NCBI RefSeq assembly: GCF_018143015.1
Contig: NC_054746.1
Coordinates: 17,599,532-17,663,531, forward strand
DNA: 64,000 nt
Direction of reading: 5' to 3'
Origin: Lytechinus variegatus
Taxonomy: Eukaryota > Echinodermata > Echinoidea > Temnopleuroida > Toxopneustidae
Shown: positions 1 to 12,200 of the stretch, one piece after another
How positions within the stretch are numbered: the stretch's first letter is position 1
Layout of the letters: the number at the start of each line of letters is the position of its first letter
The notes under the pieces: model-generated
What the model was told of the DNA's origin: nothing
What the model saw: only the letters and a program-made list of their open reading frames with translations
Databases searched by the model: none
Position numbers and translations under genes: made by a program

Positions 1-218
1 AATGCAGGTGCAGATTGTAGAACAAATTATGTGATATATTTTCATGAGGCCCAAACATGCATGTATTTAGTAGCGTATTTTTCTACACTTATACAATAGA
101 TGTTTCATGTATTGATCATCCCAGTCTGACTACTTACATACGACTAAGAATAATATTTTGAATTGTTAAGCATTATTGAAATGTTAAATGTTATTTTCTT
201 TATTTCATTTTTTTTCAG

Positions 219-3200
219 ACCAGCTTGGAAGTTTCTTGTATGATATTGTCTCTAGTATTCCAGTGAACAAAGCTACACAGTTGAAACCTGATCTTAATCT
301 GTTACTCAGAAGCCTTGCAAGAGAGGTAGGTGGAATCTAGTCAGTAATCATGCAGTAGTGTAAGATCAATCAAATGTCACTCATACAAAAGTTTAAGATC
401 TACATTAGGTAAACTATCTGTGAAAAAATCAGTTGCAGAATTATCTGATAAAGCAGTGATATAAGAATTCAATTTAGATTTTGAATTCTGGGTTTCTGTC
501 CAGAGATTATTTTTTTCCTTATATGCTGCCAGATGTCAATGAACTTTGGCCATGTTGGGTTTTTTTGTTAAATAACCATCATATCTCTGTAAGTTTATTG
601 GTCTAGTTCATAAAAAGTGGACATAGAGTAACCATGTATCACTGAACATCTTGTGCGAGTTAGAGTAGTATTCAGAGTCAGCACTGCTGCTATATTGAAC
701 CGCGTGATGCAGGTGAGACGGCCAGAGGCATTCCACTTGTTTGGTATATTATATCATTGATAAGGGTCGTCTGATAGGTTGAATGATTAGATGAAATTTA
801 TTCTTTATACAGCCAAAGCTGAATTAGAGCACTTTTAATAAGCAACTTCCTCAAGAGTGAGTCGGTCCAAATCATGTTGCCATACCATTATACATATGAA
901 TTCAGAAGTTCTGACATCAGCATGCAAACCAAGCACTGTAAAATAGAGGAATCCAAACCGACATCTAAAATTCGCAACCATTTCATGAGCATGTGTATTA
1001 ACTATAACTATTACTCCTCCAAACCTGATTGAATGCCATGCTTACTTTGCTTAGTACTCTGCAAATACCAATTATCTACCGGAATTCATGTAATGGTTGT
1101 AGCATGACTGGAATTTACTTGGAAAGAAATTAGAACTTTTTGGGCTTGACACCCTCCTGATCAAACGCTTCACCTGTGTGATCATTTCTCCTATCCTATC
1201 AGGGTTTGTTTATCAGTGGACCAAGATATCGTGGAATTAGGAATCAGTTGGATCGGATCAAGCTTTCCATGCTAAAATCAGCTGCTCTCAAACTCTTAGA
1301 CCCTACTGAGATACAGAAGGATCGTGTTGCTAACTTTGATGTTCTCCCTGGTGAGGTATGTATCATTCTTCAAAGTAATCCCAATCAGACAATTCTCATA
1401 GAGGGCCTTTTACTCTTTGATGCATGATCTTATCTGTTGAGGTTTCAAAACCTACATCTCTTGCTGAAAGAATGAAATGAAATGCAAAATAAACCATCTA
1501 AAGCTTTAGATTCAAAGTGGAAGGACCTAAAGTGAAGCATAGCTTGTTTTGAATAGACCCTTGGTAAGATGTAATTAACAATAAGAGTGTCCAAGATGCA
1601 ATGGAAAAAAAAAAAGAGGGGGAGAGATGTAATAAAATGTTGTGTATGAGACGGTAAAAAGGTGGAAGAATAAGAACTGAGGATGGGAAACCAGCTGAAT
1701 TGCCCATGGACTAAAAGCAAGGAGTGTTGAGAAAAACCTATGGACACACAAGTTACCAGATTTTCCAATGTACAAGGTCACCAGTCTCTCTTGTCCAGTA
1801 GGTGTATGAATAATGTTAGCTGCCCCCACGAAATACTCTCCAAAACCCATTAGGATTAGAGGAAACTCCACTGGTATATTTTGCATAGTCTCAATCTAAT
1901 GATAATCAACTTGTCATTAAGATAGAAAGTTGATTGTTCTATAAAATAAAAGCTAGACCAACTTGCTGAGTGGCTATAGGCCTTAACTTTCACCATTTTA
2001 AGTGCAAGGCCACTTTTCTGTAGGGCATATTTCCAAGTTACATTACAAGCACAGCAAAAGTAAAAATAAAACTCTACAAGGCCAATGAGGTGGGCACTGA
2101 GATAAGTCAATAGGGCATCCATGCTCGTAGCCATTGATGACCTTGGATCAATTTAAACCCTGTAGCTGTATTTTTTTTATATTAAGGAGGTATCCCTTGA
2201 GGAGCTGGAGAACCATCTAGTGGAGCTGAGGGAGAAAGGAGGTAATCTGAGAGGGATCCTTAGGAGACTCATCTTGGTCCATACTACAAATAATGTAAGT
2301 CTCTTGGTCCTTCCTATTCCAAGTACAAATTATATGCTAACAGTCAGTTAAATTTGCTAGAGTTATTTCAAGGTATAATTGCTGAAGTGTTTCTGGAATA
2401 GAATCTTTTAACAGGTATTCCCAGCAATATGTATCAAATTTATCAAGATAATTCTTGCAGTATGGATCAGATTTATTGCATATATTGCTATTAAAGCATG
2501 GGATATGCACTTTTGATATATACCTATGAATTTTTTTATTTTATGTATATGTACCCATTAAGATATTTGAAATGGTATCTAAATGATTTGCATTAAAACA
2601 GTGTAATCAACATCTTTGATATGTTTGTAAAGAATCTATATTGTCTAATTTTTGTTCATTTTCGAGAGTAGTGATGATAGAAACAGATGGTAACCAATAA
2701 TTATCAGTCATGTAATCTAAAAGAATTGGAATATATAAATTTAAAGAAAAAAACTATAACTGTAAAATATCTGAAAGACTTACATTATACTGAATCATAT
2801 AATACCACATATCATCAACATTGATATGGATTTGTGATCATATAGAGTTAAGCAAATGCATGCACATCAAAATGTTCAGTTAAAAGTTTTGACCTATGAC
2901 TGGTCCAATTTGTGAGAGAATTGAAAGATTCAATCAAATTGAGTGTATTGATAGCCTGAATGATCAGTATATCATGTACCACTGTAATTAACATTAGGAT
3001 CAATATCATTGTGCTAAGTAAATTTGAGCATGAAAGTTACCCTATCCAATTTTTGTTTCCTTGTAGAATTTTGAACGATCAATGGAGTTAAAGAAGGAGT
3101 TTGATGAGGCTGGTTATGAACCAACAGGGGCCATCTTTGCCTGTCTTATCAATGTGTGCTGTAACCAAGGCAAATGGACTGAAGCTATGGAACTGAAAGA

Positions 3201-6200
3201 TCAACTGTAAGTCTTTTCTCATTGCACGTGTGTCATCAGGAAAATCTGTCACATTTTTCAAGGTCATATACTTTATGAAAGATTGTGTTATTGGTGATGA
3301 ACAACTTCATCAGAGGTTCTAAGAACATATATGCATTAAATGTAGTCTGCATAATTTCATTCTGCAATAATTGCAAATACCATTCCACAAAACAATTATC
3401 AACTTAATTGGAACTTTTTAACCTCAAAGATTTTAGATTGAAATGTTCCATGAAAAGTATCTCTTTATTTGATAGACCTCATTTGTTTGTAATTTTGTTT
3501 CAATTAATAAATTATATTTCAGGCACAAGTTTGATCCAAGTTTCAAGTTAGACATCTCCAAGTATCGCTATCTGATCTGCTACCTGGCTAAGAATAATCA
3601 ACTCCCAGGTTAGTAACTGTCATTTTATCTTTATCTAATTTTTTTATTATCCAAGGGGCCCTCCTATCATTACATCCTATTCAAGAGATTAGGTCATCAG
3701 GGTTTGTTCTATACTGAGGAGTACTGCCTAAGGTTGATGTTTTGTTTTGATATGGGGGTTACATTGGGACTTTCCAAAGAATGCTATAGTTTCCATTTGT
3801 TTGAGTTTGTGAGAGTATATTACAGGCCTGTGAAATCTCCGCTATTTAGCGGAAATCCGCTATTTTCATTTCCGCTATTTTCATTTCCGCTTTTTTCCTG
3901 TGTTCCATTTCCGTTTTTTCTTAGTCAAAATTCTGCTATTTTATCCAAAACGGCTGGAAAACAAGTCTAGGTAAATGGATGCGAGCAGAATGTGTGTGTT
4001 GTGAATATACACGTTACGGGGCCTTGTATTTTGCCTTCGCGAAGTTTCGAATTTTTAGTATATACCGTATGTAACTCTATGAAACTGCTGCGGATCACAC
4101 CATGCACCGTTGCCGTTGTTGGCATACAAGCGCAAAGCAGCGGCTCAAATCGCGATATTTTGCGACTGGTAAATACGTCTGTAAGGATGATGACGTCATC
4201 CAAGATGGCAACTTACGTTGACCAACGAAAGGATCGAAGATGACGATGTTTCGATCATTATTTCAAAGGAATTAGCGGTAACTGCGGTCTAAGGTATGAT
4301 ATTTCTGAATTTTGAACATTTTTTTGTAAATATGGATGTGATTTCTTTTTCATAATGTGACATTTTATGTACAAAAAACAATTGGAAAATCGGGTTTCCA
4401 CTGTTAGATCTAACGTTACTGCTAAAATACGTTGTCTGTACGTATGGACCTCCAAGTTCTTCAGTCTCTGTATTGGTGAATGGTGAGTGAGCCAAAGCAG
4501 TTCAGCGGAACAACCAAAATACAGAGACTGAAGCTTTTGGTCTAATACACCGTGAATGGCAAATGCAGCGGCTTGGCGATAGTAAATAGTAAGGTAAATT
4601 TTCAGATTTTTCCGCTATTTTTTTGAAACCCCACTCACAGGCCTGATATTAAGACCTTTTATTTCAAAATTACATTTTCAAGTGCCTTTTATAATTGGGT
4701 GAGTTCAAAAATTTGAATTTTTTATCAATACAATACTTTACATTTACCAAGTAGTGTTAAATCAAATGATAGGAACATCAATGTTGTGTCATTGATATAC
4801 AGAAACTCTTTTTCTGAACTTTTGTATATTTATATGAAAGTAACATATTAATGTACCAAACTAATTTACTCTTTGTGCATGTATGATCATATGAGCATGT
4901 GTGTACATTTATATTACCAGAACTATTCAAAATTCAAATGCATAAAATGAAGATTATAACAATATAATCCTATTTGATGTTATTCATAGATGCATTGAGC
5001 ATGGTACACGAAATGAAAGAACTTGCCGTTGAAACGGATCGGATGGAGAAGCAAACGTTTCATATGCTGAATGAACTAGCATCTGAAGGACTTACTGAAG
5101 AGGTGGAACGCATCTTTGAGACGATGGTGGAGCTTGATCTTGTGAAGCCTAATAATAACCTTGTGGGACCCATTGTCAGTGCATACATGGCCAAGTAAGG
5201 ACCTTTCATCATTCATATATTAAAGTGTGGTTGTCAAACTCTTCATCACAATGCTGAGGGATGTCTGGCCCATTTATGTAATTCAGCCCCCAAAATCACT
5301 CTTCCAGTTGTTCAGCATCCAGTTCTTGTAGGGCTCAACATGTCTTCATGCCAAAACAATTTATACTTCAGTCATGCCTGATGATGATCAGTTGCAGTAA
5401 TTCCAGTTGAGATCATAATAGGCTCTAAGATACTGAGACTTAGCAATGGGGTATTTTTTTATTTTGATGATTATATGTGTTATATTGCAGATGTGCAAAG
5501 GGAATGTCATATCTTGCGCTATGAAACAATTTTTCTGATCAGTGTAATGATGGAATAGGTGCATGTTAATGCTTAGACATCATGAGAATTTTGTTTTGAT
5601 GATTGGTTTTCAGGAATGATTTGGAAGGAGCATTGGCATGTATCCGAGACTGCCAAGCGAAATACAGCATCATGCCTCACTTTCAAGATGTCTTGGTTCG
5701 TCTGGTAGAAGAGGGCCATACAGACCAGCTTCAAAGAGGTTAGTTTAAAGGGAGGGATGGTAATAGGATTGTTGGTGTTTTAGGTTGGTGATGATGAGTT
5801 GTTATGGTGGTGGTGATGATGGTGATAATATGTTGCTATGATTATGGGGATGATGATGATGATGATGATCGTGGTGGTTACTGTAGTGATGATATGTTGC
5901 AATGCTGATGGCTATGATGATGATGATGGTGATGATGATGATGATGATGATGTTTATGATGATGAGGATGAGATGATAGTGATGGTGATAATGATGATGA
6001 TAATGGTGGTGATGGTAGTGGTGGTTATTGTGATATTTTGCAATGCTGGTGGTGATGGTAGTGGTAATATGTTGTGATAAAAATGGTGAGAATTATGATG
6101 ATATGATATGATGATGATGATGGTGGTGATGATTTTGATTGGTAGTTATGATGGTAGTTGGGGTGATGATGATGTTGGTGATGATGATGACGACGATGAT

Positions 6201-9200
6201 AACGATGATGATGATAATGATGGTGATATGATGATGATTATTGTGATGATGGTGGTGGTGGTTACTGTAGTGGTGATATGTTGCAGTGCTGTTGGTGATG
6301 GTGGTTGTTATATGTTGTGATGATAATGGTGAGGATTATGATGATGTGATAGTGATGATGGTGATGGTGGTTGTGATGATGATGAGGAGGAGGGTGATAA
6401 GGATGATGATTATGGTGGTGGAAGTTACTGTGGTGATGTTGTGATGGTGGTGGTAATTTGTTTTGATGATAATGGTGAGAATTATGATGATATGATATAA
6501 TGATGGTGGTGATGATGGAGATGATGATGAGGACAATGATGACGATGATGATGGTGTTGATGAATGATGATGATTATTTTAACAATGTTAACGTTATAAT
6601 GATCACTATATTGGATGCAACATGTTATAATTATGCAGTGCTGAGTTATAGAATCCAGACAATACCGCTTTGAGAAACAATGATAACACTGATAACACTT
6701 TCTTTTTAATGAATAAAATTTAGCAATTACCGCTCTTTATGTTTACAGCAATGGACTTTGCAAGCCAGCAGCATGGTGATATTAACATGCTGTATGACCT
6801 CATCTTTGCATTCTGCACTTCAGGAAAATACAAAGAAGCAATGAAACTCATTGAGGTAAGCACCAATCCAAATATAGTTTTCTGAACAACATTCATATCA
6901 TTTGATACAGTGTGATGCAATATTCATCTTGTATCTTTTTTTTCCTTTTGGAATATTTATGTGGTATTTTTGTTCTATTTTTGTAGTCTAGTGCCATGTA
7001 GGATCGGATGAGAACGATAAGAATGATTCCATGAAGAATAAAAAAAATCAACTTTTTGATGATGAAGGGTGCATATGCTGTGGAGTTTATCTTCACAATA
7101 AGTTTAGATAATCCAAATGATAACTGATAAAAAGAAGGAAGTTAATGGTCATTTTATAATGGCACTGTTGAATGATCTTGCATTCTTTTTAACAACCAGC
7201 ACATGATATTTGCAGTGGTTGTGATGTTGATGATGGTGAACTGTAGGTTATTGCTTGTATCAAAATGGTGCTGACGACAAAAATTATGATAATGATGTTG
7301 CATATCATTACAATGATGAAAGCGGATATTTACATTTAACTACTGTGTTCTATTACCCTTTATCTTAACTGAAACAGACCCCTGGTATGATTGCAAAGAA
7401 CAAGCGTATCCAATGGTATGCTGAACGTTGTATCGGAGCTAACAATGTGGAGGCACTGCAACAACTGACGGCCATCACCAAAGACCTGTATGCCTGTGAT
7501 AGGGACCAGATGTACTTCTATCTTATTCAGTTGCACAGTAAGTCCCCTGTGTTTGAAAATGGCAATGTGAAGCTATTTTGTCTCAGTGCTTACCAGCTAC
7601 TTAAAAGACTGTTTACGTAAAGAATGATAATAATGAAAATGATAATAAGCAAAGAATCACCGTTGGTGAAGGTGATGGGGCATACTATCACTGTTGAGGC
7701 AAGCTGGATGTAGCTAGCTTTCCAAAATGAAGCTGAGGAAAGATAGCGAGTACATTCAGCTTGCCGAGGAAGAATTTGTGGGTCATATGAGATTTCAATA
7801 GTAAGGTGTAAACTTGCAATGACTTGTAAAAGATCAACCAGTACAGATTGATCAGATATTTTTATCATGCCAAATTATTTGTTTCAATGATCCACCTTTA
7901 TCTTCCTTTCAAAGCTCGTAATAATGATGTTGATAAATGTCTTGAAGTATGGACTACTATGCAAGAGGAAGGTGTGGTACCTAGAGACAGAACAATGCGT
8001 TATCTTGCCAATGTACTACGATCATATGACAGACCTGTACCATTCGATGTCCCAAAGCTCACTGCTGAACAGGTATACACTTCTGCATCTTGGGGTTCAA
8101 AACTTTGTTTTGTTAGAGTAGTGAGACACTGAAATTTAAATTTTGCTGTTGAATATTTTTGGGGCAATGTTTACATTGTTATTTTGATTAAGAGTGTACT
8201 ATTCCAAAGCTGATTCATGATTAGATGTTTTAATTGAATGCAAAAATATTGATTATTTCAATTTATTTTGGGCAATTGTGCTTCAAGTGTAGTCTATGAT
8301 TTCACTTGTAGTTCAGTAAGAAAATAGAGAATGGTGCTATCAACAGATAAATGAACAAAGGCAGCTTTTTCGAATTTCATTTTCTATATTAAAGGTCGAG
8401 TTTATTTTTCTTGTTTATTTTTCAGAAAATAGTTATATATGGACGACATAATGATATGCATTTGGGAGAGTCAATGACTTCACTAACTTTATCTGTATTT
8501 GATTGTTTGAATTAAACAATATTTCAATTTTTTTACAGATTCAGGTAAAAACAGTACTCTTGATCATAATAAGTTACAAATTATCATGAAAGGAAATAAT
8601 GTTACATCTACACTTCTATATAAAACTTGAAGGAAACACATTGTTATTTACCCCTGCTTTATGACTTATTTGCATGGTTTCTTTTCTTTTTATGATTTGT
8701 TATATATCAAGCATTGTAAAATATACTTTCTTGACTTTTTCCCCCATTAATTGTGTCTTCAGCTTGACAATCAAGAACTAAACACCACTGACAAGATAGA
8801 TCGCATCTTAAAAGCAGGAGTAAGCATTTTATGTTTTTGTTACTAACATCAAATACACATTATTGTTGTAATGTTTATTGATAATTTTCCATGCTATAAG
8901 ACATTTTGATTTTATTTGTAATCCCTTTTGTTTGCTTGTAGATGCTTGTTTTTGTTGTTTGTGCAGGGGGTGTATTGACATTTGAATAAAAAAAATATTA
9001 ATGATTTATTTGATCTTAAATTACTAATCTATGACCGAATATATTAGGTCTTAAAACTTTTATGATCAATTTGCATTTGCATTTCTTTAGTATTAAATGT
9101 CCCTATAGGATAATCACTCATTGCTTGTAGTGTTTTTTCAAGAAGATAATGAAAAAAAAATTGTCATTGTTTTCACTACCCACACCTTGATAGTAACTTG

Positions 9201-12200
9201 ATAAATTAGGAAGAATGTCTTTGACTTGATGACTTACAAATTAAATGTTTTTCATTAAAATTATCCATCTTCTTGTTAATTTCTAGAATATTGAAGGGGC
9301 AGAGGAGCTTTTGAAGGAATCTCTTGCGAGTGGGAAGGATGTTGGTTCTGGTGTCTTTGATAGGGTCATTTTTGAGATGCTCAAGTTAGGTCGTATTGAT
9401 GATGCTCTCACTGTCAAAGATTTGTAAGTACTGTTATTTTTTTTCTCATGCTTAAAGACATTTACCTCTTTTGTCTCACATGTATTTTCCTTACGCTAAG
9501 ACACTTTCTCTTATATTAGGATGATTCTTATGCTTGGTAAAGACAGAGCTGCCAAGTAGTACTGATTTTCAGTATTTAGTACTGAAAAATGAGAAGAGTA
9601 CTGAAAGTTTCATGTAAAATACTTATTTCTAAAGTTTCAGTTGTGTGTGTGGTCCTATGGTATTTTTTGAAAATACTGATTTCCTCACCGAAATACTGAT
9701 TTTCAGCTTCAAAAATACTGAAATGTTCCGTTTCAAGTTGGCAGCTCTGTAAAGATGTTTCTCTCTTTAATAATGATGCTCCCGTATTATTAGTCTGGTC
9801 TGTTAGCGTCAAAAATGCCCTACTTGTGGACACGGTGGACAAAAGCATGATTTTTTCTCCAGACCTTTGTTTATGTATAAGAATTAAGAATGGGGTATGC
9901 TCCAAAAAATCTGGCTGCAGGAACAGTGAAAAAATGGGTGAAAATGTCAGAATTTATGAGTTCAGATTTGTCTGATATATAGACTAGCGCTAGTGCAAAA
10001 CTCAATAGCAATGCATTATTTTGCATTGGATTAGTTCTTGAATTCAGACCCTTTTTGAACAGGTCTTCTGTTTGTCCTCGCATCTCATTGCACCAAATAT
10101 CTGAATGAAGATGCTAACCAAGCCGAAGGGTGACGGTGGAGGGGGTTGAATGTTGGTGTGTGTGAACATATTTTGGTCTTGGGGTAAAGGTGTGCAAGAC
10201 ACATTTTTTGCATGTATTGGAAATTGTGTTGCCATGGTAACAGTGTATTATTGCAAAAATAAGGTAAAAATCTTGCAGTTAGAACCACTTCCTCTGTTTT
10301 TAACCGATTCTCATGAAATTTGGCACACACATTGGTCTTGAGGTGAAGATGTCTAAGACACACTTTTGTGTGTCTTTCAGAAATCTTGTTGCCATGGTAA
10401 CAACATATTATATGGCAAAATTTAGGTAAAAACCTTGCAATTTGAACTACTTCATCAGTTTTTTTTTTAGTTCCACCTCCCCAAGATGTGCACCCCTCCC
10501 CATACCACTTTTAGTTCTACTTCCTCTCATGCTCAAACCAGTCTACACCTTTGTCCCTCAGGGGTCAATGCATTTTTAAAGCTAGACATTACTCTTTTTT
10601 GGGGGTGGGGTCTTTAGAAAATGACCTCATTAAAATTACAGTTAAAGGATTATGACTAGGAACTTAACCCCCCCCCCCAAAAAAAATATGGGGCTGACAA
10701 TACTTTTTAGCAGAAAATGCCCCCCCCCCTTCAAAGGTAAGAAGAGTCCTTTGCACTTCAGACCATTCATTTGAAGCTTAATGCATTCTGATATGATAAA
10801 AAAATTGTTTACAGTACCCAATTAACCATTGTTTATTTATATTCTCCTACTCAGTCTTTTATTCATATTCATATTCCGTTCCTACTCTTTCTTTTTAACT
10901 TTCACATCACTCTTGATTTTGAGCTTCACCATGCCATCTCCTTCTGTTTCCTGTCTCTCTCTAAGTATATTTTTCTGACATATTTTAAAGTGTACCTTTA
11001 ATCATGCAACTAATTATTATAGAAATATAAATATATACAAAAATATCTGCACTTGTTTTAGAAATTCACTTGCAAATCCATGACTCAGTAACATACCATA
11101 TCAAAAATACACCTATGTGCACAATAGATTTTAGCCTTATATTTTCTTTCATTTAATTTTTTCAGTATATTTCTGTGACAGCCCCTGCTTCATGCTTCAA
11201 ATAAAACATTGATTAATTGGACACCGGAAACCTTTTTTTTTCAAAGCAGAATGTTTGAGGCTTTGAATTAATATGCTGAAGTGTAAAGGATTTCCCTTTT
11301 TTTTTTGGGGGGGGGGGTTAAGTTCCTAGTCGTTATAATTTAATTTTAATCTTTATGTGGCAATTTTCTAAAGCCCCAAAAAAAAAAAAAAAAAAAAAAA
11401 TGTAAGGGGTGTTTTTTTAAGAGTGTTTAAGTTCCTCATGGTCATGGCCTTTAACCTTCTATATTTTTATGTTGTCAGTTTTTAAGGACCTTCTCCGCCC
11501 CCCCAAAAAAAGCCTATAAATATTATTGAAAGTGATTAATACCCTGCGCTATTATATGACGTTATAAAGGGGAATCAAACCCAAATAAACACTTGTTTTT
11601 AGAGGAAAATGAAAAATCAGACAAGTTTGTAGGTCAAAGTTTGAACAATATATGACAAACCATAACAAAGTTGTGAACATATTAAAGTTATAAACATTGG
11701 TAATCACTATACCCATGAAGACTTCAAATTGACCGCTGTGATGTCACAGTGATTTAAGAAGGCAAGGACCACTCTTCCATGTACTGGAATAATTAATTAG
11801 CTAAAATTTCTTTTTTCAAAAGTTTTACTTCAAATTATATCTTTCTTTCATGAGGACATAAAACATACTACCGGGGTTTATATTACGGCCCCAATGGAAT
11901 AGGGATTTAGGAGAAAACCAAAAATCCTGATAACTACTAGTCTTATGGGAAAGTTGTCCTTGCGGCCCCACCCCTTGTCATAATTTACTTACCCAGTTGC
12001 CAATTTGAATTCTACATACTAGTAGCCTTAGGGATCTTAATTTTAAAGCAGCCATAACTATATTTTGCTTGTCCGATTTCTTTAAAACTTTCACCATTCT
12101 TATTTTTCTCCAAGGACCAAGGCTTGATTCCCTTTTAATACTGAATATGAATCTTTACCCAAAATGAATATTTGTGTCAACTTTTATGAGCACAGGCTGA

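Noticed and set aside
5838-6536. Asp/Met-rich and Ile/Thr-rich open frames on both strands
   Set aside because: They are translations of the GAT microsatellite and have no other sequence features.
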